From: Pseudomonas sp. St316
GTDB taxonomy: Bacteria > Pseudomonadota > Gammaproteobacteria > Pseudomonadales > Pseudomonadaceae
Reading direction: 5' to 3'
DNA length: 64,000 bases
Assembly: GCF_018325905.1 (NCBI RefSeq)
Contig: NZ_AP021901.1
Coordinates: 3,968,001 to 4,032,000, forward strand
Both the position numbers and the translations under genes were made by a program. Shown piece by piece: positions 9,924-18,601 of the stretch; position 1 is the first letter of the stretch; every line of letters begins with the position of its first letter. The notes beneath the pieces are model-generated. The model made no database searches and was not told the origin of the DNA. It was given only the letters and a program-made list of their open reading frames with translations.

Positions 9924-11302
9924 GCGGTCTCCAGTTGCGCTGTCGTGGTGGCGTGCTTGGGTGTCCTGCCGAGCATCGAGGCGGGAATGGCCAGGATCAG
10001 TGCGCCGCTGACCAACAGACACAAGGCCAGCACATAGGTGCCGTTGTTGATGTTGCCCGTGAGGGTTTCCGCCACGGCGGTGATCATCGAACCGGTGAAG
10101 CCCGACAGGTTGCCGATGGCGTTGATCATGCCAATGCCGGCTGCGGCGGCGACGCCCGACAGCACGGTGCCCGGCAGGGTCCAGAAGATCGGCATCAGGC
10201 TGAGGATCCCGGAAGCGGAGACGCTGAGAAAGAGCACGGACAACACCAGGTTGTCGGCGAAGAACGCACTGAGGATCAGGCCGACGCCGCCAATGAAGGC
10301 CGGAATCGCCGCGTGCAGGCGCCGCTCACCGGTGCGGTTGGAGTGCCGGGCGTTGAGCAGCATCGCCACCACTGCCACCGAATAGGGAATGGCGGTCAGC
10401 AAACCGATGTGCAAGCTATTGGTGATGCCGGTGCTTTTGATGATCGACGGCATCCAGAAGGCCAGGCCATAGAAGCCGGTGTTGAAGGTCAGCAGGATCA
10501 GCACCAGCAACCACACCCGAGGATTGAAGAACACTTCGCTCAAGCGCGTGGCCTTGCCCTGGTTGTCGGTTTGCAGATTGGCCTTGAGCAGGGCTTTTTC
10601 CGCGACAGACAGCCACTTGGCTTTGTCGATGTTGTCGGCCAGGCAGACGATCACCACGAACGCCATGATGATCGAAGGAATGCCTTCGATGAGCAGCATC
10701 CATTGCCAGCCAGACAGGCCATGCACCCCTTGCATGCTGTTCATCAGCCAACCGGAGAGTATCCCGCCCAGCGTCAGGCTGACCGGCAACGCCAGCAGGA
10801 ACCCGGACATCACCCGGCTCTGCCGATGGGTCGGGAACCAGTAGTTGAGGTACAGGATCACGCCGGGAAAAAATCCGGCTTCACAGATGCCCAACAGAAA
10901 GCGCAGCACGTAGAACATGGTGCTCGATTCGACGTGGAACAAACCCGCCAGCGGCACTGTATAGGCCACGGCCATGGACACCACCGCCCAGGTCAGCATG
11001 ATCCGGGCAATCCAGAACCGCGCGCCAAAGCGATGCAGCAACAGGTTGCTGGGGACTTCGAAGAGGAAATAGCCCCAGAAAAACATACTGGCGCCCAAGG
11101 CATACACGGTGTTGCTGAATTGCAGCTCGTTGAGCATATCGAGCTTGGCGAACCCGATGCTCACCCGATCGAGGTACGCCGCCATGTAGCACAACAGCAA
11201 CACGGGCAGGATCCGCCAGATCACCTTGCGGTAGGTCCGGTCTTCGAAATCCAATTCACAGGCGGGTGCCTGCGCGGGCAACGGCTCGGAGATGGTTTGC
11301 AT
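9920..11302 (-). CDS. MFS transporter of the anion:cation symporter type (sugar-acid uptake)
   Basis: This 460-residue, 12-helix importer is the first gene of the operon with the SDR and hydrolase. Family marks are DRVSIGFAKLDM at helix 1, GASMFFWGYFLFEVPSNLLLHRFGAR in the first half, and GICEAGFFPGVILYLNYWFP before helix 5. These are the hallmark of the ACS group, which moves galactonate, glucarate and similar acids with protons. Its place in this locus points to a sugar acid such as pentonate or 6-deoxyhexonate. A LysR-type box lies about 118 bases upstream of the ATG. Confidence 0.88.
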   Translation of the reverse strand: MQTISEPLPAQAPACELDFEDRTYRKVIWRILPVLLLCYMAAYLDRVSIGFAKLDMLNELQFSNTVYALGASMFFWGYFLFEVPSNLLLHRFGARFWIARIMLTWAVVSMAVAYTVPLAGLFHVESSTMFYVLRFLLGICEAGFFPGVILYLNYWFPTHRQSRVMSGFLLALPVSLTLGGILSGWLMNSMQGVHGLSGWQWMLLIEGIPSIIMAFVVIVCLADNIDKAKWLSVAEKALLKANLQTDNQGKATRLSEVFFNPRVWLLVLILLTFNTGFYGLAFWMPSIIKSTGITNSLHIGLLTAIPYSVAVVAMLLNARHSNRTGERRLHAAIPAFIGGVGLILSAFFADNLVLSVLFLSVSASGILSLMPIFWTLPGTVLSGVAAAAGIGMINAIGNLSGFTGSMITAVAETLTGNINNGTYVLALCLLVSGALILAIPASMLGRTPKHATTTAQLETA

Positions 11303-11419
11303 GAGGTAACCCCTGATTGTTTTTATTGGGTCACGTCGAATGAGCGAATCATCCGGCGATTGAACGAGGACTCTACTGTCGGGGATCGATTCTTTCCCAA
11401 TGGCATTTTTGGATTAGTT

Positions 11420-11436
11420 GATAACCTTTTGTTATC
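11420..11436. promoter_or_regulatory. LysR-type box upstream of the MFS operon
   Basis: GATAAC-CTTTT-GTTATC is a perfect dyad fitting the T-N11-A rule for LysR regulators. The same arms and the same 5-base gap recur at 12567-12583 beside the local LysR gene, which strongly suggests one regulator for both arms of the locus. Confidence 0.7.
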
Positions 11437-11470
11437 GATATCGAAGGTTTTGCTAGGGGCTACCGGGTAG

Positions 11471-11602
11471 CCTAGCGGGAGCAAGCTCCCTCGCCACGGG
11501 TCCAACGCAGGCTGATCCGCCGCTATCGCGAGCAAGCTCGCTCCCACAGTTCGTTTGTGTTGACTGGGATCTGTGGGAGCGAGCTTGCTCGCGATAGCGG
11601 CA
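11471..11602. repeat. Cluster of three REP elements
   Basis: Three REP-type palindromes sit at 11471-11500 (a GGGAGCAAGCTCCCTCGCC variant), 11521-11549 and 11571-11602. The last two are an inverted pair with the GTGGGAGCGAGCTTGCTCGC core. They occupy the gap between the MFS promoter region and the 3' end of the LysR gene. Confidence 0.85.
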
Positions 11603-11608
11603 GCCCAT

Positions 11609-12547
11609 TCAACCACTCAGGCGGGCGTTGTCCTTGAGGATCTCGGCAAACTCCAGCGCCGCGCCCACCAACGGCTCATCCTTTCGCGTGAGAATGCCGT
11701 AGTCCTGCGGCACCAGGTGCAACGGGGTATCGAGGGTCTTGAGCTGGCCGCTTTCGAGCAGCGGATCGACCATCGCATTGGGTAGCATGCCGATCATGGG
11801 CCCGCGTTGCAGCACCTGGAGGAAGGTCTGCATGGAAATGGTGTCGATGGTGTTGCGCGGCATTCCCACCCCGGCCTCGGCGAACGCCAGCTCCATGCGT
11901 GCGCGAATCGGCGTGCCGACCGGGTAGAGAATCCATGGCAAGTCCACCAGTTGCTGCAAGGAGACCGGGCCCGCGCCGGCCAACGGATGGCGATAGTTGA
12001 CCACGATGCAGAACGGTTCCGGAGCCAGCGGCTGGAAATCATAGCGCTGCTGCTGGCTTTGATCGGTAAAACGGGCCACCGCCAGGTCGAGCGTCTTCTC
12101 TTCAAGCATCTCCATCAGGTGGTTACTGGTCTGCTCCACCACTTCAATCGACAGCAATGGCCAGCGCTGCTTGATCTGCAGGATCGCCTCCGGCAAAGCC
12201 ACCGCAGTGGCGGCAAAGATCCCGCCGACTTTGAGAAAACCGTGGCCCCCCTCGCGCAAGCTGCTGATTTGCTCGACGAACGAGCGCGCATCATTCAAGG
12301 CAATCTGCGCATACCGCAGTACGTGCTCGCCCAAAGCCGTAGGCGGCATGCTCCGTGGCAACCGCTCGAACAAGGCAAAGCCGAGCAGGCTTTCGATTTC
12401 CTTGAGCATCTTGCTGATAGCCGGCTGGCTGAGGTTCATCTGCTGCGCCGCCAGGTGCATGTTGCGGGTGCGCCCCAACGTGTCGATCAGCAGCAAGTGG
12501 CGGAATTTGAGCCAGCCACAGAAGCTGGAGAAGGACAGATCTGACAT
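11609..12547 (-). CDS. LysR-family regulator of the sugar-acid locus
   Basis: This 312-residue regulator has an N-terminal winged helix-turn-helix (residues about 15-75, with AAQQMNLSQPAISKMLKEIE) and a periplasmic-binding-like effector domain from about 100. It is divergent from the dehydratase genes and lies downstream of the MFS operon, so it is placed to control both. A matching T-N11-A box lies 20 bases upstream of its start and another in the MFS promoter region. This suggests autoregulation plus control of uptake and catabolism. The inducer is presumably a sugar acid; this is inference. Confidence 0.9.
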   Translation of the reverse strand: MSDLSFSSFCGWLKFRHLLLIDTLGRTRNMHLAAQQMNLSQPAISKMLKEIESLLGFALFERLPRSMPPTALGEHVLRYAQIALNDARSFVEQISSLREGGHGFLKVGGIFAATAVALPEAILQIKQRWPLLSIEVVEQTSNHLMEMLEEKTLDLAVARFTDQSQQQRYDFQPLAPEPFCIVVNYRHPLAGAGPVSLQQLVDLPWILYPVGTPIRARMELAFAEAGVGMPRNTIDTISMQTFLQVLQRGPMIGMLPNAMVDPLLESGQLKTLDTPLHLVPQDYGILTRKDEPLVGAALEFAEILKDNARLSG

Positions 12548-12566
12548 GGCGATTCCTCAGGCCGGC

Positions 12567-12583
12567 GATAACCCGACGTTATC
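12567..12583. promoter_or_regulatory. LysR-type box in the divergent LysR/dehydratase promoter region
   Basis: GATAAC-CCGAC-GTTATC is a perfect dyad with T-N11-A geometry, between the LysR start (12547) and the dehydratase start (12661). Its arms are identical to those of the box at 11420-11436. Confidence 0.7.
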
Positions 12584-12660
12584 AAATACTGAATATATCT
12601 CATTGGAGTTTATCGAGTGGCCACCCTAGCGTGAAGGCTTTACGAACAGGAAGACTTGCC

Positions 12661-13842
12661 ATGTCGCTACTGCTTACTCCCGAGAACACCCTGCCCGTCG
12701 ATGGCGTGGCCGGAACCCTGATTGGTCGTGCCTGGGTGCCAGGCCGAATCGCCGGGCCTTCGCCCATTGCGTTGCGCAGCGACGGCGTGTTCGATCTCTC
12801 GGAGCGTTTTGCGACGTTGAGTGAGTTACTGGAAACAGAATCGCCGCTGGCCGCCGTGCGACAGACGCCCGGCACCTTCATCGCCAGTGTCCAAGCCCTG
12901 CTGGCCAACACCGGCCCTGATACCGACCCAAGCAAACCGTCACTGTTGCCGCCACTGGACTTGCAAGTGATCAAGGCGGCCGGCGTGACCTTCGCCGCCA
13001 GCATGATCGAGCGTGTGATCGAGGAGCAGGCCGGAGGCGACGCGGCAAAGGCCGAGGCCGTACGCGCCACCGTGCACAGCGTGATCGGCGACAACCTGCG
13101 CACGATCGTGCCGGGCTCCGAGCAAGCCATGCGCCTGAAGGCCTTGCTCATCGAACAGGGCATGTGGTCGCAATACCTGGAGGTCGGCATCGGCCCGGAT
13201 GCGGAAATCTTCACCAAGGCGCCGGTCCTGGCCGCCGTGGGCAGCGGCAGCCACATCGGCATCCATCCCGGCTCGCAATGGAACAACCCGGAGCCCGAAG
13301 TGGTGCTGGCCGTGAACAGCCGGGGCCAGATCCTCGGCGCCAGCCTGGGCAACGACGTCAACCTGCGGGATTTCGAAGGCCGCAGCGCACTGTTGCTGAG
13401 CAAGGCCAAGGACAACAACGCCTCCTGCGCCATCGGGCCGTTCATTCGCCTGTTTGACGAACACTTCAGCCTGGATGATGTAAGGGAGTGCGTGGTCGAT
13501 CTCCAGGTACAAGGCGAGGATGGCTATCGCCTGCACGGCTCCAGCTCCATGAACCAGATCAGCCGCGACCCGCAGGACCTGGCAGGCCAGACGCTCAACG
13601 CCAATCACCAATACCCGGATGGTTTTGTGCTGTTTCTCGGTACCCTGTTCGCTCCCACCGAAGACCGTGACCATGCTGGCGGCGGTTTCACCCACAAACG
13701 CGGTGACCGGGTCAGCATCAGCAGCCCGTTGCTCGGAGGCCTGCATAACCAGGTGACCCACAGCTGCGATGCCGCCCCCTGGACCTTTGGTTTCAGCGCC
13801 TTGCTGCGTAACCTTGCCGCCCGAGGACTGCTGGGCCGCTAA
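12661..13842 (+). CDS. 2-keto-3-deoxy-pentonate dehydratase (XylX-like, FAH superfamily)
   Basis: This 393-residue FAH-fold protein closely resembles Caulobacter XylX in several segments: LQVIKAAGVTFAASMIERVI, GPDAEIFTKAP, WNNPEPEVVL and the run from GNDVNLRDFEGRSALL into KAKDNNASCAIGP. XylX-type enzymes remove water from 2-keto-3-deoxy-D-xylonate or -L-arabonate to give alpha-ketoglutarate semialdehyde. The metal-binding E-P-E is intact. Start 12661 is chosen over an upstream in-frame codon because AGGAAG sits 7 bases ahead of it. It is followed after 48 bases by the sugar-acid dehydratase. The semialdehyde dehydrogenase that would complete this branch is not in the window. Confidence 0.85.
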   Translation: MSLLLTPENTLPVDGVAGTLIGRAWVPGRIAGPSPIALRSDGVFDLSERFATLSELLETESPLAAVRQTPGTFIASVQALLANTGPDTDPSKPSLLPPLDLQVIKAAGVTFAASMIERVIEEQAGGDAAKAEAVRATVHSVIGDNLRTIVPGSEQAMRLKALLIEQGMWSQYLEVGIGPDAEIFTKAPVLAAVGSGSHIGIHPGSQWNNPEPEVVLAVNSRGQILGASLGNDVNLRDFEGRSALLLSKAKDNNASCAIGPFIRLFDEHFSLDDVRECVVDLQVQGEDGYRLHGSSSMNQISRDPQDLAGQTLNANHQYPDGFVLFLGTLFAPTEDRDHAGGGFTHKRGDRVSISSPLLGGLHNQVTHSCDAAPWTFGFSALLRNLAARGLLGR

Positions 13843-13890
13843 ACGCCACGACCGTGACCGATTCATCCAACTACAAGAGAGAAATGAATC

Positions 13891-15675
13891 ATGAGTGACA
13901 CGCCAAAACGCCGCCTGCGCAGTGAGCAATGGTTCAACGACCCAGCCCACGCAGACATGACCGCCCTGTATGTCGAACGCTACATGAACTACGGGATGAC
14001 CCGCGAAGAGCTGCAATCGGGACGCCCGATCATCGGCATCGCCCAGACCGGCAGCGACCTGACCCCCTGCAACCGTCATCACTTGGAACTGGCGCAACGG
14101 GTCAAGGCCGGTATCCGTGATGCCGGCGGCATTCCCATGGAATTCCCGGTGCACCCGATCGCCGAGCAGTCGCGCCGCCCCACTGCCGCGCTGGACCGCA
14201 ACCTGGCGTACCTGGGGCTGGTGGAAATCCTCCACGGCTACCCGTTGGATGGCGTGGTGCTCACCACCGGCTGCGACAAGACCACCCCGGCCTGCCTGAT
14301 GGCGGCGGCGACCACCGACCTGCCAGCCATTGTCCTGTCCGGCGGGCCAATGCTCGACGGCCACCACAAGGGCGAACTGATCGGCTCCGGCACCGTGCTC
14401 TGGCATGCGCGCAACCTGATGGCGGCCGGCGAGATCGACTACGAAGGCTTCATGGAAATGACCACTGCGGCATCGCCATCGGTCGGTCACTGCAACACCA
14501 TGGGCACTGCCTTGTCGATGAACGCTCTGGCCGAAGCCCTGGGCATGTCGCTGCCCGGTTGCGCGAGCATTCCGGCGCCCTATCGCGAGCGCGGGCAAAT
14601 GGCCTATGCCACCGGCAAGCGCATCTGCGACCTGGTGCTGCAAGACGTACGTCCGTCGCAGATCATGACCCGCCAAGCCTTCGAAAACGCCATCGCCGTC
14701 GCCTCGGCCTTGGGCGCCTCAAGCAACTGCCCGCCGCACCTGATCGCCATCGCCCGGCACATGGGCGTCGAGCTGAGCCTGGAAGACTGGCAACGGATTG
14801 GCGAGGACGTACCGCTGCTGGTCAATTGCATGCCGGCGGGCAAGTACCTGGGCGAAGGTTTCCATCGCGCCGGAGGCGTGCCCTCGGTCATGCATGAACT
14901 GCAAAAAGCCGGGCGCCTGCATGAAGACTGCGCCACGGTCAGCGGCAAGACCATCGGCGAAATCGTCAGCAACAGCCTGACCAGCAACACCGATGTGATC
15001 CATCCCTTCGACACCCCGCTCAAGCACCGGGCCGGCTTCATCGTGCTCAGCGGCAATTTCTTCGACAGCGCGATCATGAAGATGTCGGTGGTGGGCGAGG
15101 CGTTTCGCAAGACGTACCTGTCCGAGCCCGGCGCCGAGAACAGTTTCGAGGCCCGGGCCATCGTCTTCGAAGGACCGGAGGACTACCACGCACGGATTGA
15201 CGACCCGGCCCTGGACATCGACGAGCGCTGCATCCTGGTGATCCGTGGCGTTGGCACCGTGGGCTACCCTGGCAGCGCCGAAGTGGTGAACATGGCCCCT
15301 CCGGCGGCACTGATCAAGCAAGGCATCGACTCCCTGCCCTGCCTGGGCGACGGTCGCCAGAGCGGCACATCGGCGAGCCCGTCGATCCTCAACATGTCCC
15401 CGGAAGCGGCCGTGGGCGGCGGCCTGGCGTTGCTGAAAACCAACGACCGGCTGAAAGTGGACCTGAACACACGTACCGTGAACTTGCTGATCGACGACGC
15501 CGAGATGAGCCGGCGCCGGCTTGAGTGGACGCCAAACATCCCACCTTCGCAAACACCCTGGCAGGAACTGTACCGCCAACTGGTGGGACAGCTGTCCACG
15601 GGGGGCTGCCTGGAGCCGGCGACGTTGCATCTGCGCGTGATCGCCCGCAGTGGTGAGCCGCGTCATTCGCACTGA
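13891..15675 (+). CDS. IlvD/Edd-family sugar-acid dehydratase (xylonate/arabonate dehydratase type)
   Basis: This 594-residue enzyme should remove water from an aldonic acid such as D-xylonate or L-arabonate to give the 2-keto-3-deoxy acid, the branch point of the locus. The three iron-sulfur cysteines are visible in SDLTPCNRHH, LTTGCDKTTPACL and GHCNTMGTALSMN. The opening (LRSEQWFNDPAHADMTALYVERYMNYG) is characteristic of pentonate dehydratases and differs from biosynthetic IlvD. A GAGAGAAATGAATC leader gives a purine-rich ribosome site. It probably shares a transcript with the upstream dehydratase. Confidence 0.88.
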   Translation: MSDTPKRRLRSEQWFNDPAHADMTALYVERYMNYGMTREELQSGRPIIGIAQTGSDLTPCNRHHLELAQRVKAGIRDAGGIPMEFPVHPIAEQSRRPTAALDRNLAYLGLVEILHGYPLDGVVLTTGCDKTTPACLMAAATTDLPAIVLSGGPMLDGHHKGELIGSGTVLWHARNLMAAGEIDYEGFMEMTTAASPSVGHCNTMGTALSMNALAEALGMSLPGCASIPAPYRERGQMAYATGKRICDLVLQDVRPSQIMTRQAFENAIAVASALGASSNCPPHLIAIARHMGVELSLEDWQRIGEDVPLLVNCMPAGKYLGEGFHRAGGVPSVMHELQKAGRLHEDCATVSGKTIGEIVSNSLTSNTDVIHPFDTPLKHRAGFIVLSGNFFDSAIMKMSVVGEAFRKTYLSEPGAENSFEARAIVFEGPEDYHARIDDPALDIDERCILVIRGVGTVGYPGSAEVVNMAPPAALIKQGIDSLPCLGDGRQSGTSASPSILNMSPEAAVGGGLALLKTNDRLKVDLNTRTVNLLIDDAEMSRRRLEWTPNIPPSQTPWQELYRQLVGQLSTGGCLEPATLHLRVIARSGEPRHSH

Positions 15676-15830
15676 GTCCGGGCGGTGCGATTGTTCGCGC
15701 GTGTTGAATGCTGATGACAATCCAGAGGGATTTATTCCATGGATCTAACCGTGTCGGGGCCGTTATCGACTTTCTGCGTCAGCGCTTCACGCAACCCTGC
15801 CAGGCATTGGACACGCGCCAGCGGTGCGCG

Positions 15831-16508
15831 TCAGTCCGTAGCATCGTGCGCAGTCGCCGCCACGGCCTGGAGCCCACCAAGGGCATAGCTCATCATGTGG
15901 TCGATCAAACCCTGCGGTTCGAGACTCAAGCCTTGCAGTACATGCTGCTGCAACGGCTGATGGGCTATCAGCAAAAAAAGACAGGGGGCGAAGACGCTGA
16001 TGGCGCTGCGCAACGTTGTCGGATGATCCGCTGGCAAGTTCATGATTTGGCCAAGCAAGCCACGCAGTATGTGCGCCTTGGGAAACGATTGCTCCTTGAG
16101 TACCACCTCAAACTCGGGAGAAGGCGAAAGCACTTCGCGCGTGAGCACTTTCAGCGCCCAGCCATCCGGATGGTCGTGCAGGCGCTCGACCAACACGGTG
16201 ATGAGGGCACGTAATTTGTCTTGCGGCGAGCCGGGCCGCTCGTTAAGCGAAACCAGAGTTTCCATCCGCACCAACCGAGCGTGGGCTTCGAGCAACACCG
16301 CGCGGTACAGGCCCTCTTTGTTCACGAAGTGATAGTTCACCGCCGCACTGTTGGCTTGCGAACGTTCGCAAATCTGCTTGCTGGTGGTGTTGGCCAACCC
16401 TTGTTCGGCAAACAACTCACCCGCCTTTTCCAGAATCTGCAGCCGCGTTGCCTGCCCATCGAGTCGCGAAGCACGAGGCAAGGAAGGCTTGCCAATGGCA
16501 TTGTCCAT
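15831..16508 (-). CDS. phlH: PhlH, TetR-family repressor in the DAPG cluster
   Basis: This 225-residue TetR-family protein has its helix-turn-helix at residues about 35-70 ([20 protein letters not shown]) and a C-terminal ligand domain. Position and sequence identify PhlH, the regulator divergent from phlG. From published work, PhlH represses phlG and is relieved by DAPG or its breakdown product, which tunes DAPG levels. The divergent gap of about 150 bases holds a near-perfect palindrome overlapping the -35 element of a good phlG promoter, a fitting operator. Confidence 0.92.
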   Translation of the reverse strand: MDNAIGKPSLPRASRLDGQATRLQILEKAGELFAEQGLANTTSKQICERSQANSAAVNYHFVNKEGLYRAVLLEAHARLVRMETLVSLNERPGSPQDKLRALITVLVERLHDHPDGWALKVLTREVLSPSPEFEVVLKEQSFPKAHILRGLLGQIMNLPADHPTTLRSAISVFAPCLFLLIAHQPLQQHVLQGLSLEPQGLIDHMMSYALGGLQAVAATAHDATD

Positions 16509-16530
16509 GAGCTCATCTCTTTATAGTTCT

Positions 16531-16546
16531 AATTCAAATTTGACTT
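16531..16546. promoter_or_regulatory. Candidate PhlH operator
   Basis: AATTCAAATTTGACTT is a near-perfect palindrome built on TCAAATTTGA. It lies 23 bases upstream of the phlH start and overlaps the -35 box of the proposed phlG promoter (16540-16568). Binding here could block phlG and also affect phlH itself. The assignment to PhlH is inferred from position. Confidence 0.55.
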
Positions 16547-16568
16547 TTTATTTCGGCCTACCTATTTT
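16540..16568 (+). promoter_or_regulatory. Probable sigma-70 promoter of phlG
   Basis: TTGACT (16540-16545), a 17-base spacer and TATTTT (16563-16568) fit a sigma-70 promoter. The predicted transcript would start near 16575, about 80 bases ahead of the phlG ATG. Confidence 0.55.
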
Positions 16569-16656
16569 GGTCCCGTCATTGTCCCTTTACAACACCGCGC
16601 GAGGACTTCGTAGCCGATGCTGCGAGCTTTTCACGCACTACCAAGGAAATACCGTC

Positions 16657-17538
16657 ATGGAAGCGCGCGTAATGACACCTTTCACCTACTTCTCATTGCC
16701 AATGCAGAAGCAGTTCCTGGCCAACCAGCGGGCCATCCAAGGCAAACCCTACGCCGACTTTTTCCGCTCCAAGATCAGCGTGCCGCTCAGCGCCGTCGAA
16801 AAAATACAGCAAGGCCCCATGCCCCTGGCTGACACCTTGACGCCCAGCGTTGAAGACCTTAACCGCATGCTCGCCGCTGATTTCATTAGCGAAGAGGCCG
16901 GATACGCGCTGCTGCCAGGGCCGATGGCCTACGTGCAAAGTCGCAAGTTTTTCCCCAACTGCACAGCCGAGATGCTCAAGTGGTGGTTCATGTGGCATCC
17001 ACTGGAAGCTGAACGCTACACCCTGTGGTTTCCTTACGCCCATGTGGAAAACCCCTGCGTTCATCACGAGCGCCTCCTCGACGACTCCCTGAGCTTTGAG
17101 GAGCGCTTGTATGGCAATACTTTCTGCGCCTCTGAGTACGTCGGTGACCGCCTCATGCACCTGCACATTGATTTCAGGGATCCCTGCGAGCTGGGCTTCT
17201 GTCCGGACCTGTACCGCGAATCCAAAATAGACGGCAGTGTCAGCGCCTTGATGAGCCTGGCCCACGAACCGCAAGTGCCGGTGTCGCTGATGGCGCACTT
17301 GTTCAAGGAATGCCCGGAGGGTTTGTACCTGACGAGCCGTTATTGGGTCGGCAGCCACCCTGCCATGCAGCGTTTTCCAGGCGCCGAGCGAGCTGCTCAG
17401 CTACTGGAAGAAAACGGCCTGGGAGAAGTGGAGCTGGAAACCCTGGCTTATGAATTTGCGGTGCATGATTTGTGTGAGTTCAACCACCTGGCCAGCATCC
17501 TGCCGAGCCTTCATGCACGATTCAGCGGCGCAAAGTAA
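16657..17538 (+). CDS. phlG: PhlG, 2,4-diacetylphloroglucinol hydrolase
   Basis: PhlG hydrolyses a C-C bond in DAPG to give the less toxic monoacetylphloroglucinol and acetate. The protein has 293 residues from the ATG at 16657, which follows an AAGGAAA ribosome site; longer in-frame upstream sequence is not PhlG-like. The zinc ligands known from the family fall at their published positions: His129, Glu160, and the His270/Glu274 pair (VHDLCEFNH). It lies between the divergent repressor phlH and the convergent phlF. It probably sets steady-state antibiotic levels. Confidence 0.96.
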   Translation: MEARVMTPFTYFSLPMQKQFLANQRAIQGKPYADFFRSKISVPLSAVEKIQQGPMPLADTLTPSVEDLNRMLAADFISEEAGYALLPGPMAYVQSRKFFPNCTAEMLKWWFMWHPLEAERYTLWFPYAHVENPCVHHERLLDDSLSFEERLYGNTFCASEYVGDRLMHLHIDFRDPCELGFCPDLYRESKIDGSVSALMSLAHEPQVPVSLMAHLFKECPEGLYLTSRYWVGSHPAMQRFPGAERAAQLLEENGLGEVELETLAYEFAVHDLCEFNHLASILPSLHARFSGAK

Positions 17539-17557
17539 GGGCAACCCCACCCGATAA

Positions 17558-18184
17558 TCAGGCTTCGGCGGTGTCCTGAACCGCTGCCGAAGTCGTGCGC
17601 AGTACCCCGTTCAGCAGAAGTGTCGTGAACTCATTGATGTCCGCCTCCACCTCCAACTGCTCGGTCAAAAGCCGGTACCAGCAAAATCCAAAGATCATGT
17701 CCAGGAGCAATTCACGCGACGTATCCTTGGGTAACTCGCCTTGCTGAATGGCATTTTCCACCAACTTGCGAGGCAGCTCCCTGCGCCGCTCCATGAATTC
17801 GTCTTTCAGCTTGGGCAGCGTGCTGGGATCGAGCTGGGCCTCAGCAATGACACACCGAAAAGCCTCCCCGCAAATCGTTTCTCGCCAGACCTTCCATAGA
17901 TTAAGCAGCAAGAAATTGAGGTTCTCCTTGAATGAGCCTTTATCAGGCTCTTTGCGAATCTGTTCGCTTTCACTCTCGTAGACCTCGGCGATCAAGGCTG
18001 CCTTGTTACCCCACCACCGGTAGATGGTTGGTTTGCTCGCGCCCGCACGGCGGGCCACAGCCTCGATACTCAACCCCGAGTAACCGCACTCCTTGAGGGT
18101 TTCTATGGCAGAAATGATGATCGCTTTGTGCGTGTGAGGGCTCCTCAATGAGCCAATGGAGCTCCGAGATGGTTTACGGGCCAT
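17558..18184 (-). CDS. phlF: PhlF, TetR-family repressor of the phl operon
   Basis: This 208-residue TetR-family repressor has its DNA-binding domain at residues about 15-65 (GLSIEAVARRAGASKPTIYRWWGNK). From established work, PhlF binds the phO operator in the phlA leader and is released by DAPG and countered by salicylate. It is divergent from phlA with a 417-base gap that holds the operator at 18378-18406 and a second related dyad at 18253-18267 close to its own start. It ends 19 bases from the convergent phlG. Confidence 0.96.
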   Translation of the reverse strand: MARKPSRSSIGSLRSPHTHKAIIISAIETLKECGYSGLSIEAVARRAGASKPTIYRWWGNKAALIAEVYESESEQIRKEPDKGSFKENLNFLLLNLWKVWRETICGEAFRCVIAEAQLDPSTLPKLKDEFMERRRELPRKLVENAIQQGELPKDTSRELLLDMIFGFCWYRLLTEQLEVEADINEFTTLLLNGVLRTTSAAVQDTAEA

Positions 18185-18252
18185 AATTCAAAATCTCCAA
18201 TATGGCGCTTGACAAAAGAGACTCAGGGTATAGGATTCTCTCGAAAAGCAAT

Positions 18253-18267
18253 GAAACGGATCGTTTC
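18253..18267. promoter_or_regulatory. Second PhlF-operator-like dyad
   Basis: GAAACG-GAT-CGTTTC is a perfect dyad 69 bases upstream of phlF. It shares the GAAACG half-element with phO (CGAAACGTGCC on the minus strand of that site). It could serve phlF autoregulation. I know of no report of it, but could not check. Confidence 0.4.
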
Positions 18268-18377
18268 GTTTTGTATGTTTAATTGATCTCAGCTTCTGCT
18301 TTGCAGCGGGCCTCTGGAGCAGTTCGTACCTCTATATAGGGAATTCCCGGAAGGAAAGTCATAAAATTTTAACGCGA

Positions 18378-18406
18378 CCTTAACGATACGGCACGTTTCG
18401 TATCAT
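18378..18406. promoter_or_regulatory. phO, PhlF operator in the phlA leader
   Basis: The sequence around GATACG-N8-CGTATC (18385-18404) matches, on the minus strand, the published phO operator that starts ATGATACGAAACGT. It lies about 200 bases upstream of the phlA ATG, as in known phl loci. Confidence 0.85.
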
Positions 18407-18601
18407 ACATAATAAATGAACAAGAACAAAGCCATTGTTCACATGCTGACCGGTAGGTTCTGCCTCTTGAACCCGCCGATTTACGGGCATAGGACCGCCA
18501 GTATCGCTTTGCGGGCAACAATAGATAGTTTCTAAATATTTCATGCGCTTGTCACGGCTCCCCGCCAACAGGTGAAAGAACGGAATCTGGAGGATGTACA
18601 C

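Noticed and set aside
9800..11470. Long plus-strand open frame across the SDR and MFS genes
   Set aside because: Rich in Gln/His/Arg, antisense to two well-supported genes, no ribosome site or family.
12940..14676. Long minus-strand open frame opposite the two dehydratase genes
   Set aside because: Both genes on the plus strand have intact motifs; this frame is repetitive in Gly/Arg/His and has no recognisable domain.
15676..15830. Possible gene between the XylD-type dehydratase and phlH
   Set aside because: Short frames here lack ribosome sites and family features; treated as an intergenic 3' region.
16351..16656. Extended N-terminus for PhlG
   Set aside because: The extra 102 codons run through the phlH 5' region and promoter; with the ATG at 16657 the zinc ligands fall at their known numbers and a ribosome site is present.
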